Origin: Lactonifactor sp. BIOML-A5
GTDB lineage: Bacteria; Bacillota; Clostridia; Lachnospirales; Lachnospiraceae
Reading direction: 5' to 3'
DNA length: 52,441 nt
Assembly: GCF_009677585.1 (NCBI RefSeq)
Contig: NZ_WKYV01000030.1
Location: 1-52,441, forward strand
The notes below the pieces were generated by a model, which saw only the letters and a program-made list of their open reading frames with translations, did no database searches and was not told the DNA's origin. Position numbers and translations under genes: made by a program. Positions 1 through 7,950 of the stretch are shown here, piece by piece. Position 1 is the stretch's first letter; each line of letters opens with the position of its first letter.

Positions 1-262
1 GCAGCAACTCTTAAATATTACCACAGGCTGTTGTGTCTGTCAATAACTTTTTTTATTTCTTTTTATCAGTTATTTCCACATGACTCACAGCAACTTTTAC
101 ATAATATCATAAGCAGTCTGCCTTGTCAACAACTTTTTTCTCTTTTGCTGTCATTTCATACAATTCCCGACAGCTGTAATAGAATATCACAAACAACTTT
201 CATTGTCAACAATAATCTACCATTTTCTCATTGACTTTTTCAGTTCTCTGTTTTCCAGACAA
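1..262. repeat. AT-rich intergenic stretch with imperfect repeats
   Basis: No gene is supported here. Three related blocks can be read. Each starts with an AATATYA-type word (near 14, 104 and 183) and is followed within about 30 bases by a TGTCAAYAA core (near 38, 124 and 204). The spacing is about 80-90 bp and the copies are diverged. The short reading frame inside is low-complexity and has no ribosome-binding site. Function unknown. Confidence 0.4.
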
Positions 263-295
263 ATAAGTCCACCGGATGACAACCGGTGGACTTAT
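263..295 (-). terminator. Rho-independent terminator downstream of the cvpA-like gene
   Basis: A perfect 13-bp inverted repeat (263-275 with 283-295) encloses a 7-nt loop. On the minus strand it is followed by a T-rich tract. It lies 57 bp beyond the stop of the cvpA-like gene and probably ends the minus-strand transcript. Confidence 0.8.
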
Positions 296-351
296 ATCGT
301 ACCATTTATGGGAATTATTGTCAATACACTATAGCGATTTTTCAATCAATC

Positions 352-1059
352 TCATCCTAAAAAGCCCTGCATAAAATGCAGCAGAACATTATTATTATAC
401 CAAAAATTTAAAAATGTATCCTCCTGAATCAGTTGGTACATCTCCCTGCACCAGGCAAAGTCGAAATTGCATAATACGGTAATGATAAGAAAAAAAATCC
501 AAACAATTAAAATCCCCTGAACTGCTCCTGCCAGCCCTCCGCCAACCCGGTTAATAGAGCTTAATACCGGCAGCTGCGCTACGCTTTCCAAAGCAAAGGA
601 CAACAGCCGAATCAATATCATGGCCAGAATAAAGGACAAAACAGCGGCAATCCCCTTTACCAGCATATGAGCTATATACACAGAGAGGTACTCACCAAAG
701 GTACCAACCACCAGTTGGCTGTACCCTTCCGCAGTGTTATTCAGCAGCAAGCTGTTCTTCAAAGACTCCGGCAGGGGAAGCTCTTCTATAATAGAAGACT
801 GCTTTTCACCATCTCTGTCAATTTCCTCTGTGCCTGACACATAATTTTCCATCTGCGCCTCGCAGATTTCCTGAATCTTATCATAGACAGGGGTCTGTTC
901 CTCCAGGAATTCACTTACATGAGGGCTTATAAAAGAAGCCAATATCACAGCAAGTACTACCGAGACCATTGAGATAACAGTTCTTATAAGTCCTCTCCGG
1001 AACCCATTGATGATTGTAAATATCAGGAAAGCAAGCACAACTATACTAAGCCAATTCAT
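352..1059 (-). CDS. CvpA-family integral membrane protein
   Basis: A 235-residue protein with the CvpA (colicin V production) layout. Hydrophobic segments lie near residues 4-20 and 25-45, then a charged extracytoplasmic-looking insertion rich in E/D and K (about 50-110), then two or three more membrane spans (about 125-150 and 178-200). A glycine-rich 'NRVGGGLAGAVQG' segment, typical of the family, lies near 165-178. CvpA homologues affect envelope integrity and biofilm or bacteriocin phenotypes; the biochemical role is not established. The gene lies just downstream of the DUF5711 gene on the same strand and is followed by a strong terminator, so the two probably share a transcript. Confidence 0.8.
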   Translation of the reverse strand: MNWLSIVVLAFLIFTIINGFRRGLIRTVISMVSVVLAVILASFISPHVSEFLEEQTPVYDKIQEICEAQMENYVSGTEEIDRDGEKQSSIIEELPLPESLKNSLLLNNTAEGYSQLVVGTFGEYLSVYIAHMLVKGIAAVLSFILAMILIRLLSFALESVAQLPVLSSINRVGGGLAGAVQGILIVWIFFLIITVLCNFDFAWCREMYQLIQEDTFLNFWYNNNVLLHFMQGFLG

Positions 1060-1104
1060 AACATTTCTCCTGTAGATCTTCCGTTCTTTTTCAACGGGGA
1101 ACCA

Positions 1105-2337
1105 TTATTTAAACTTAATGGTACTGCTCCCCTTATCCGTCACAAGCATGTACTTATTCATACCCACTTTAAAGATGTCCTTAATGTTCCCCTCATCAAT
1201 CGTCCCGTTAAACTTCTCTACTCCTTTTAAACTCATAAGGCAGACCTGGTTTTCATTATTCATGATTACCATACCGTCACTCAGCTTAACATTTTTATAC
1301 TCTATGTTAAAATCTCTTTCAAATAAAAGCCTTCCGGAAGTGCTGTACAGTCTCATAGTATATTGCTTGGACTTGTTGTCGCTTTTAAATATGAGACCCA
1401 CATGGCTGTCGTCATAAAATGTACTGACAATCTCTTTCTTCACATCTACCTTTGTGGCTTCCTTTGGAATCTGTTTTCCTTTATAGATAGTAAAACCATT
1501 GTCACGGAAGGCCAGGGATGTGCTCTCATCCAGATATGCCACCTGGGGAACCAGAATCCCTTCGTATGTATAACCGCTGACTATGTTATCAATCTCATTT
1601 TGTCCGGCATTACCGAAGTTATAATATGCCACGTAACTAGTGGAAACTCCATTCTCAACATATAAATAGGTTACCATAATCAGCTGGCCATTGGGAGATA
1701 CCGCCAGATCCACCGGATACCCCGGACTGTCAATTCTGGTCTGGTTTTCTGCGATCACAGTACCGTCAGATGCATAAAAATTAATCCAGGTCTTTTCACC
1801 ATCTTCAAGAATGGCGGCCACCACACCCTGGCTGGCTACCTTTGCCTTTAATATGGGCAGGGAACTGTCAACTGCGCCAGAAGGCCCATCTTTTGAAAAG
1901 ATGTACATAGCTGTCCCTTTTTTATCAGCAACTACTGCTGTTTCACCGCAGATATCCACCTGTGGGTCCTGCATCTCATAGGTCTGATTCCAGACTACAT
2001 TCTGTTTACTGTCCAGCAGAGCGGCACCGTCGTTTCCATACTTTAGTACAGCCCCGTCCAAATCCACATAATTTTTAGAAGAGGTGTCTTCTTCTGTGAG
2101 AGAAAAAAGTACAGAATATTTATGGTACACCCGCTTTTGGATCACCAGCGTTATTACCAGGATTACAAGCGCAATCACCGCAGCAAGGATGCCGGCTCTC
2201 TTCAGCATTCTGATACGGTGTCTTATAATCTTAGCTTTGTAAGCCTCTATATCATTCCCATCCTGTTGTATTTGGGCTGCTTTCTGTGCTTTTGCCTTTT
2301 TCCTCTGCCTCTTCCACTTTCTTAACAGGTTTTTCAT
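1105..2337 (-). CDS. DUF5711-family single-pass membrane protein
   Basis: 410 residues. A highly basic cytoplasmic N-terminus (K/R-rich, 1-45) precedes one membrane span (about 48-68, 'ILAAVIALVILVITLVI'). The rest is a large outside domain of repeated short beta-strand blocks reminiscent of a WD/PQQ-like beta-propeller. This fits DUF5711, a family of Firmicutes proteins of unknown function often encoded beside CvpA-type genes. It is the first gene of a probable pair with the cvpA-like gene 45 bp downstream. The propeller reading is inference from the strand pattern; no catalytic motif is visible. Confidence 0.75.
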   Translation of the reverse strand: MKNLLRKWKRQRKKAKAQKAAQIQQDGNDIEAYKAKIIRHRIRMLKRAGILAAVIALVILVITLVIQKRVYHKYSVLFSLTEEDTSSKNYVDLDGAVLKYGNDGAALLDSKQNVVWNQTYEMQDPQVDICGETAVVADKKGTAMYIFSKDGPSGAVDSSLPILKAKVASQGVVAAILEDGEKTWINFYASDGTVIAENQTRIDSPGYPVDLAVSPNGQLIMVTYLYVENGVSTSYVAYYNFGNAGQNEIDNIVSGYTYEGILVPQVAYLDESTSLAFRDNGFTIYKGKQIPKEATKVDVKKEIVSTFYDDSHVGLIFKSDNKSKQYTMRLYSTSGRLLFERDFNIEYKNVKLSDGMVIMNNENQVCLMSLKGVEKFNGTIDEGNIKDIFKVGMNKYMLVTDKGSSTIKFK

Positions 2338-2391
2338 AGCTATATCCTTATCCTTATGTATTTTCCGTGTTTGATTTCTTTGAGTACCAGC

Positions 2392-2485
2392 ACGCTCATT
2401 ATATCATGCCTTCGGCATGATCGCCAATCGCCACTCGCCAAAAGTGAGCAAAGCTCCACATGGCTCGCTAACGCTCATTATATCA
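2392..2485. repeat. 15-bp direct repeats flanking a palindromic stretch
   Basis: The 15-base word ACGCTCATTATATCA occurs at 2392-2406 and exactly again at 2471-2485 (79-bp period). Between them is a perfect 8-bp hairpin with a 3-nt loop (2403-2421) and a second, weaker CGCCAATCGCCACTCGCC-type stretch. The hairpin plus repeat layout between two genes resembles a dispersed intergenic repeat unit. It may also act as a terminator for the LysM gene. Confidence 0.5.
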
Positions 2486-2492
2486 CACTCTT

Positions 2493-3701
2493 CTACGGTA
2501 GTAAAATTATTTGTCCCGGATAAATGGTTTCATCCTCCGACATTCCGTTTGCACTGCAGATTTCTGCTATCTTGGCACTGTTTCCATAATATTTGTTGCT
2601 GATACTTGTCAGCGTATCTCCTCTCTTAATCGTGTAGTACTGGGCCACAGACTGCCCGTTGCTTGGCTGGGTAGTATCTGCATTGTCAAAAGGCTTTTTG
2701 GTATCCTCCGGCACCTGGTGTTCAATAGACTCTGCCTCTTTTTTTGCAGAATCCTCAGCCTCCGTGCTCTGCCCCTGCTCTTTATCCTGGGTCTCGTCCT
2801 GAGGCTCCTTTCCCTGGTTCTCAGAGGCAAGTCCATTTACAGGGGTCTCCTGAATCACAGGCTCTCTGTCCGTGTCCTTTTGACTGTGTGTGTCAGCTGC
2901 GCTTGCCACTACGTCTTTGGCATCTTTGAGCTTATTATAATTATTAAATAAGCCTGTCCCCACAGCCAATGCACCGATCAGGACACAGGCACCGGCAGCA
3001 TAGACGAGAGAACCTGCTTTTTTCTGAGGTCTCACCTCTGCTTTCGCCTCTACCTTTTTGCGGAAGTTTTTCACTGCTTTATCTTCCACCTTTGCCTCAT
3101 CCCTGGGCATGTTCTCGTTCTGCGATATCAGGTAATTCTGCATGGGTTCATTTTTTTCATAGTAAATATAGAAGCCCAGCTGTCTGGTAAGTTTGCTGTT
3201 CTCATAACGGTAAAACGCTTCTTCCTTTTCTGTTGGTTCCATAACAAAAAGAACCTTGTCACTTCCTCCAAAATGATCCAGATGTGTCCGGCAAATCACC
3301 TCATGGAGCTCCATTGAGCATCCGGGAATGGAGAGAAACCATCCCACGATCTCCTGCTCTCCAAAATATTCTTTGTTTTTTTCATACACCTGGTTCCAGA
3401 TATCATCGGTAAATACCAGATAGTCCTCGCTGATCTCCATATCGGGAAGGGCAATTGCACTCTTAACAAACAGGTAAGATACTCCATCCAGCCAGTTTGT
3501 CTGTCCCAGCAGAACAGCAGCCTGTCCTTTGTCCGACTTATCATTTGATAGTCTACTTAGATAAGTGTACGCATAATCTTCAATATATATTTTTTGTGCT
3601 TCATTAATTTCTCCTATCTGGCGTATATTGTTAGGAATTCGAAAGTAACCCTCGTTCCCCACTGGCTTTTGTTTTTCTTTCTCATATACAATTTCTATCA
3701 T
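2493..3701 (-). CDS. LysM-domain membrane protein with N-terminal MPN-like domain
   Basis: 402 residues from the ATG at 3701, which has an AAAGGGGTG ribosome-binding site; a longer in-frame start at 3740 lacks one. The C-terminal ~45 residues form a LysM domain ('YTIKRGDTLTSISNKYYG', ending 'IYPGQIILLP') that should bind peptidoglycan. A single membrane span lies at about 232-252. An acidic, Q/E/D/K-rich linker separates the two. Residues 35-190 resemble a JAB1/MPN fold: a 'VGWF' strand near 119 where active enzymes have GWYHSHP, and a 'KVLFVMEP' strand near 149. The metal-binding HxH is absent, so this would be a catalytically dead MPN domain. That reading is by eye and uncertain. Orientation would place MPN in the cytoplasm and LysM outside. 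Confidence 0.75.
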   Translation of the reverse strand: MIEIVYEKEKQKPVGNEGYFRIPNNIRQIGEINEAQKIYIEDYAYTYLSRLSNDKSDKGQAAVLLGQTNWLDGVSYLFVKSAIALPDMEISEDYLVFTDDIWNQVYEKNKEYFGEQEIVGWFLSIPGCSMELHEVICRTHLDHFGGSDKVLFVMEPTEKEEAFYRYENSKLTRQLGFYIYYEKNEPMQNYLISQNENMPRDEAKVEDKAVKNFRKKVEAKAEVRPQKKAGSLVYAAGACVLIGALAVGTGLFNNYNKLKDAKDVVASAADTHSQKDTDREPVIQETPVNGLASENQGKEPQDETQDKEQGQSTEAEDSAKKEAESIEHQVPEDTKKPFDNADTTQPSNGQSVAQYYTIKRGDTLTSISNKYYGNSAKIAEICSANGMSEDETIYPGQIILLP

Positions 3702-3856
3702 GATGTCACCCCTTTGGAGACAGAATAGCACAGCAATCATGCGAATTTTATCGTATCGTGAAAGGCCTGCCTTATTTTTTTACGACGAAAAACGCACATT
3801 AAGAATATTCTTCGGGCATCGGGGAAAACTGGAAAAAGAAAGGACGGAATCAGACT

Positions 3857-4513
3857 ATGACTTTTTATATAAACGCAAAGGAACGCCACGCCAGCATTCG
3901 ACTGGGGACGTCCCTTTTAGACTGTATGAGGACCCATCCCATACCCTGGGATGAAATCATTTTTCTCTGTATTGGAAGCGACAGAATCACCGGGGACAGC
4001 CTTGGACCTCTCATCGGACACCAGCTCTCCAAATACCACCTGGATCATGTACAGATATATGGAACCCTGTCCCATCCCGTCCATGCGCTGAACCTGTCAG
4101 AAACCGTAGAAAAGATCTCCTGCCGTCACCCCTCCTCCCTCATTGTAGCTATCGATGCTTCCCTGGGTTCTAAAAAGCATCTGGGATTTATCACTGTCGG
4201 AAACGGCACTATAGCTCCAGGGGCTGGTGTACACAAAAAGCTGGAGCCTGTGGGAGATGTCTTTATCACGGGAATTGTAAATCTTGCGGGAACCTTTGAA
4301 CACTTTCTTCTTCAGACTACGAGGCTCTCCACTGTAGTCTCTATGGCTGATGCCATCACTAACGGCATTCTAATGGCTTATTATGAATACTTCTGCGAAC
4401 GTCCTCTGCCTTTCCTGGAAGTGCGCCAGCCGGAGGAAGAAGGACGCCTGCGCAGCTGGGTAAATACAACTCCGCTGGCTGCATCTGCCTCAGAACCGTA
4501 CGGAAGGCGGTAA
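3857..4513 (+). CDS. yyaC: Spore protease YyaC family protein
   Basis: 218 residues. The sequence carries the YyaC signature: 'FLCIGSDRITGDSLGPLIG' near 35-53, 'IVAIDASLGSKKHLGFI' near 96-112, 'GTIAPGAGVHKKLEPVGD' and 'ITGIVNLAG' further on. The fold is related to the hydrogenase-maturation and GPR-type peptidases, and YyaC is linked to spore formation. It is read away from the LysM gene. The last ~35 residues after 'MAYYEYF' are not family-like and lie within the region that overlaps the convergent HD gene. Confidence 0.85.
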   Translation: MTFYINAKERHASIRLGTSLLDCMRTHPIPWDEIIFLCIGSDRITGDSLGPLIGHQLSKYHLDHVQIYGTLSHPVHALNLSETVEKISCRHPSSLIVAIDASLGSKKHLGFITVGNGTIAPGAGVHKKLEPVGDVFITGIVNLAGTFEHFLLQTTRLSTVVSMADAITNGILMAYYEYFCERPLPFLEVRQPEEEGRLRSWVNTTPLAASASEPYGRR

Positions 4514-5103
4514 TTCTGGTACGTATAGTTAGGGCCAAACACTTTTTTAAGAATCCTTTTAAAAAACAAAAAGGTTTTTTTGGGAATTTTTGTATGCGAA
4601 TAATACCGTCCTATCTCACAGGAGCCACAATATTTATCCGTCAGGGTAATAATAAAGGTTTCCCAATGAGTGGGCGGTGTAAGCGTAACCGGCCACATAT
4701 GCTTTAATATTATCTCCTTTTCCAGAGGTGTCATCAAAAAATACTTTGCCGCATTGCGAAGGGCCGCCTTGGGATGGGTCATGGCATGGAAATGATCTCC
4801 GGTTTTCTCCGTATGCTCTCTCCAGTCATATAAAAAAAGGTCATGAAGCATTCCTGCTCTTGCAGCTGCACGGTAGTCCAGGTGAAAGAATCTGCAGATA
4901 CGGAAATTGTAGTATGCGACATTCAGACAATGCTGATAGCAGCTGGTCTCGCAGTGATGAGGATAGTCTTTCATCTTAAGCACTGCCGGATGGTGCACAA
5001 TATCCTTAATGCATTCATAGAATTCCTCATTTCCTTCATCCGTCACCGTATGAGCATTGCTCCTGCTCCTTTTCCTGTGATACATAGTTCCTCTTCTAGT
5101 CAT
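4381..5103 (-). CDS. HD-domain phosphohydrolase
   Basis: 240 residues from the ATG at 5103, preceded by a strong AGGAGGG site at 5111-5119; the longer open frame to 5184 has no such site. HD motif residues are visible: 'CYQHCLNVAYYNFRICRF' supplies the first His, 'AGMLHDLFLYDW' is the HD pair, and 'HFHAMTHPKAA' and 'ILKHMWP' supply later His residues. The substrate is unknown; family members hydrolyse nucleotides or phosphodiesters. The last ~40 residues ('PYGSEADAA...') are low-complexity and encoded antisense to yyaC (133-bp tail-to-tail overlap). The ancestral stop may have been lost. Confidence 0.75.
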   Translation of the reverse strand: MTRRGTMYHRKRSRSNAHTVTDEGNEEFYECIKDIVHHPAVLKMKDYPHHCETSCYQHCLNVAYYNFRICRFFHLDYRAAARAGMLHDLFLYDWREHTEKTGDHFHAMTHPKAALRNAAKYFLMTPLEKEIILKHMWPVTLTPPTHWETFIITLTDKYCGSCEIGRYYSHTKIPKKTFLFFKRILKKVFGPNYTYQNYRLPYGSEADAASGVVFTQLRRRPSSSGWRTSRKGRGRSQKYS

Positions 5104-5162
5104 AGCTCTATACCCTCCTGAAAAAAGCATGCATCTTATAACTAACAGATTGTTCAAGAAAA

Positions 5163-5186
5163 GGGTGCGGCCTTCCGGCTGCACCC
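5163..5186 (-). terminator. Terminator after the transketolase operon
   Basis: A 10-bp stem (with one G-T pair) and TTCC loop, followed on the minus strand by a T-rich run. It sits 50 bp past the stop of the transketolase C-terminal gene and just upstream of the HD gene, separating the two transcripts. Confidence 0.7.
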
Positions 5187-5234
5187 CTGAGACTTCAGTA
5201 TTATTCTATAATATACACAGATTCCTGTAAAGGC

Positions 5235-6173
5235 CTATGCAAATGCTTTTATGGATTCGTAGATGCCCTGTGCATCTAATCCATATTTCTCTAAAAGTTT
5301 TACTGCAGGGCCGGACTCGCCGAACACGTCCTTCACACCAATTCTGAGCATAGATGTAGGAGCTTTTTCTCCCAGACATTCAGCCACTGCGCTTCCAAGA
5401 CCGCCGATGATAGAGTGTTCTTCTACTGTCACTACCTTCCCGGTTTCCTTTGCAGCTGCAACTACAAGTTCCTCGTCCAGAGGTTTGATTGTATGAATGT
5501 TAATAACCTTTGCATCAATCCCCTCTGCTGCCAGTTTCTCAGCTGCTTCCAGGGATGCGCTTACGCAAAGACCGGTTGCAATGATAGTAAGATCCTTGCC
5601 CTCTCTCAGCGTAACCCCTTTCCCCAGTTCAAATTTATAGTCAGGATTAGAATTAATAACAGGAGCAGCCAATCTGCCGAAACGCAGATATACAGGTCCC
5701 ACATGCTCGTAAGCCGCTTCCACTGCTGCTTTCGCTTCAATGTCATCGCTTGGATTTACAATTACCATACCTGGAATGCTTCTCATCAGCGCAATGTCCT
5801 CATTACACTGATGGGTCGCTCCGTCTTCCCCCACAGAGATACCTGCATGGGTAGCCCCAATTTTTACGTTCAGATGAGGATATCCCACAGAGTTGCGCAC
5901 CTGCTCAAAAGCACGTCCGGCAGCAAACATAGCAAAGGTGCTTACAAACGGCACTTTACCTGTAGTCGCCATACCTGCTGCGATTCCCACCATATTACAC
6001 TCTGCGATACCGCAGTCAATATGGCGGTCCGGGAATGCTTTTTTAAAGGTTCCTGTTTTGGTAGCTGCAGCTAAGTCAGCGTCCAGAACTACTACATTGT
6101 CGTGTTTTTCTCCTAGTGCCACCAGGGCATTGCCATAACTTTCTCTTGTTGCAATCTTCTTTACTTCTGACAT
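5235..6173 (-). CDS. Transketolase, C-terminal subunit
   Basis: 312 residues, matching the pyrimidine-binding and C-terminal domains of a two-polypeptide transketolase. Visible motifs are 'VVLDADLAAATKTGTF', 'DCGIAECNMVGIAAGMA' (the catalytic TPP-activating Glu region), 'THAGISVGEDGATHQ' and a late 'VVTVEEHSIIGGLGSAVAE' typical of the swivel domain. With the N-terminal subunit it transfers two-carbon ketol units in the non-oxidative pentose phosphate pathway. The start overlaps the end of the N-terminal gene by 13 bp, so the two are translationally coupled; an AGGTAGGTGAAG site precedes the ATG. Confidence 0.95.
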   Translation of the reverse strand: MSEVKKIATRESYGNALVALGEKHDNVVVLDADLAAATKTGTFKKAFPDRHIDCGIAECNMVGIAAGMATTGKVPFVSTFAMFAAGRAFEQVRNSVGYPHLNVKIGATHAGISVGEDGATHQCNEDIALMRSIPGMVIVNPSDDIEAKAAVEAAYEHVGPVYLRFGRLAAPVINSNPDYKFELGKGVTLREGKDLTIIATGLCVSASLEAAEKLAAEGIDAKVINIHTIKPLDEELVVAAAKETGKVVTVEEHSIIGGLGSAVAECLGEKAPTSMLRIGVKDVFGESGPAVKLLEKYGLDAQGIYESIKAFA

Positions 6174-7000
6174 AACGCTTCACCTACCTTTTCTAAGTCT
6201 GCTATTGCCACTGCATACTGCTCATCATTTGGAGCTGCTCCATGCCAGGATGCCTGATTCTCCATAAAGGATACGCCTTTTCCTTTTACTGTCTTAGCAA
6301 TTATTGCTGTAGGCATGCCCTTTGTTGCTCTGGCCTCGTCAAATGCAGCCTTAATCTGATCCATATCATTGCCGTCTTCCAGATTGATTACATGGAAATT
6401 AAATGCTTCAAACTTTTTGTCGATTGGATACGGAGAACATACGTCCTCAATATCACCATCAATCTGGAGTCCGTTATTGTCTACAATTACTACCAGGTTG
6501 TCCAGTTTTCTGTGACCGGCGAACATGGCGGCCTCCCATACCTGGCCTTCCTGAACCTCGCCGTCTCCCAGCAGTGTGTACGTGCGGTAATCTGCACCGC
6601 TCATCTTTGCAGATAAAGCCATGCCTACTGCGGCAGAAATCCCCTGTCCCAATGAGCCGCTTGACATATCCACTCCGGGAATATGTTTCATATCCGGATG
6701 TCCCTGGAGATAGGAACCCAGATGGCGAAGGGTCTTCAGATCCTCCACAGGGAAAAATCCTCTCTGCGCCAGAGTGGAGTAGAGACCCGGGGCTGTATGG
6801 CCTTTGGATAATACAAATCTGTCACGATCAGCTTTTTTCGGATCCTTGGGGTCAATATTCATCTCTTCAAAATACAGGTATGTAAAGATATCAGCCGCTG
6901 AAAGAGATCCCCCCGGATGTCCAGCCTTTGCAGAATGAACTGCTGTCACGATTCCTTTACGGACTTCATTGGCAGTTTTCTGAAGTTCTAATTTGTTCAT
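6161..7000 (-). CDS. Transketolase, N-terminal (TPP-binding) subunit
   Basis: 279 residues from the ATG at 7000, six bases after an AAGGAAAAGGTG site; an in-frame GTG at 7009 lies inside that site and is unlikely. It contains the TPP-binding half: 'HSAKAGHPGGSLSAADI', 'DRFVLSKGHTAPGLYS', 'GSLGQGISAAVGMAL', and 'GDGEVQEGQVWEAAMFAG' followed by 'VVIVDNNGLQIDG' (the GDG...N Mg-TPP motif). It pairs with the C-terminal subunit immediately downstream. The 60-bp gap from the aldolase gene suggests one operon of three genes. Confidence 0.95.
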   Translation of the reverse strand: MNKLELQKTANEVRKGIVTAVHSAKAGHPGGSLSAADIFTYLYFEEMNIDPKDPKKADRDRFVLSKGHTAPGLYSTLAQRGFFPVEDLKTLRHLGSYLQGHPDMKHIPGVDMSSGSLGQGISAAVGMALSAKMSGADYRTYTLLGDGEVQEGQVWEAAMFAGHRKLDNLVVIVDNNGLQIDGDIEDVCSPYPIDKKFEAFNFHVINLEDGNDMDQIKAAFDEARATKGMPTAIIAKTVKGKGVSFMENQASWHGAAPNDEQYAVAIADLEKVGEALCQK

Positions 7001-7069
7001 TTTTTTCACCTTTTCCTTCTTTAAAATGTGATATATTTATTAAAACAGGGTGCCCTGCTTTATTCCCTC

Positions 7070-7723
7070 TTACTCTCCGAATACTGCGATATAATCCTTC
7101 TGAAACTTTTCAATCCCGGTCGTAGTTAACGGATGTTTTGTCATCTGCTCAATTACTTTATAGGGCACAGTAGCAATATCAGCTCCTGCCAGTGCACACT
7201 CTGTTACATGCATGGTGTGACGAACACTCGCCGCAATAATCTGTGTCTTAATCTCTGCCACAGCAAAAATATCTGTGATAGTCCGAATCAACTCTGTTCC
7301 GTTAACTGAAATATCATCCAGACGTCCCACAAAAGGAGATACATACGTTGCCCCGGCCCTTGCCGCCAGAAGTGCCTGATTTGCCGTAAAGATTAATGTA
7401 ACATTTGTCTTAATTCCCTCCGCAGAAAGAACCTTTACCGCTTTTAAGCCTTCCACTGTCATAGGAATTTTAACTACCATGTTTTTATGAATCTTTGCAA
7501 TTTCCCTGCCCTCTGTTATCATGCCTTCCGCATCTGTAGTTGTAGCCTTAACTTCCCCGCTGATTGGACCGTCAATGATGGTAGTTATTTCTTTAATTAC
7601 TTCCTCAAAACTGCGTCCCTCTTTTGCTATTAATGAGGGATTGGTTGTGACTCCGCAGATAACCCCCATATCATTTGCTTTTCTGATATCCTCTACATTT
7701 GCAGTATCAATAAAAAACTTCAT
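7070..7723 (-). CDS. Transaldolase / fructose-6-phosphate aldolase family protein
   Basis: 217 residues from the ATG at 7723, preceded by an AGGAGGAGACAGG site; the upstream extension 'MPKPGGDRY' is spurious. Family signature: '[13 protein letters not shown]', '[14 protein letters not shown]', '[14 protein letters not shown]' with the Schiff-base Lys in 'VKIP', '[15 protein letters not shown]', '[10 protein letters not shown]' and '[11 protein letters not shown]'. The short type is shared by MipB/TalC fructose-6-phosphate aldolases and small transaldolases. Being beside transketolase, transaldolase is the more likely physiological activity; sequence alone does not decide. First gene of the three-gene operon. 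Confidence 0.9.
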   Translation of the reverse strand: MKFFIDTANVEDIRKANDMGVICGVTTNPSLIAKEGRSFEEVIKEITTIIDGPISGEVKATTTDAEGMITEGREIAKIHKNMVVKIPMTVEGLKAVKVLSAEGIKTNVTLIFTANQALLAARAGATYVSPFVGRLDDISVNGTELIRTITDIFAVAEIKTQIIAASVRHTMHVTECALAGADIATVPYKVIEQMTKHPLTTTGIEKFQKDYIAVFGE

Positions 7724-7950
7724 ATACCTGTCTCCTCCTGGTTTTGGCACACCTCTGATTTACGTTTTCAGTATAACACGTATCAGCAGGCGGTCAAGGG
7801 GGCGCAGCTCTTATTAATAAATAATTTTATTAATAATTTTCATTTTTATTAATTTTAATCATCATACGTTTAACATTTCCGCCCAAAAATAACGCTGCTT
7901 TTACATATGAGAGAAAAATTATTATTAATAATTTTCTAAAATATATTTAA
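7724..7950. promoter_or_regulatory. AT-rich regulatory stretch with palindromic operator candidate
   Basis: The 227-bp space between the aldolase start and the lacI stop is dominated by TTAATAAT-type words. The clearest element is a perfect palindrome at 7915-7935: 10-bp arms AAAATTATTA around a single T. A second diverged cluster (TTATTAATAA) lies near 7811-7840. The obvious candidate binder is the LacI-family protein encoded immediately upstream, but the sequence is more AT-rich than classical LacI/CcpA operators, so this is inference. Confidence 0.45.

Noticed and set aside
31..234. Short reading frame at the left edge
   Set aside because: Low-complexity, no ribosome-binding site, lies inside the imperfect repeats.
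5415..6074. 219-residue antisense reading frame in the transketolase gene
   Set aside because: Cys-rich shadow of a strongly conserved gene on the other strand; no start signals.
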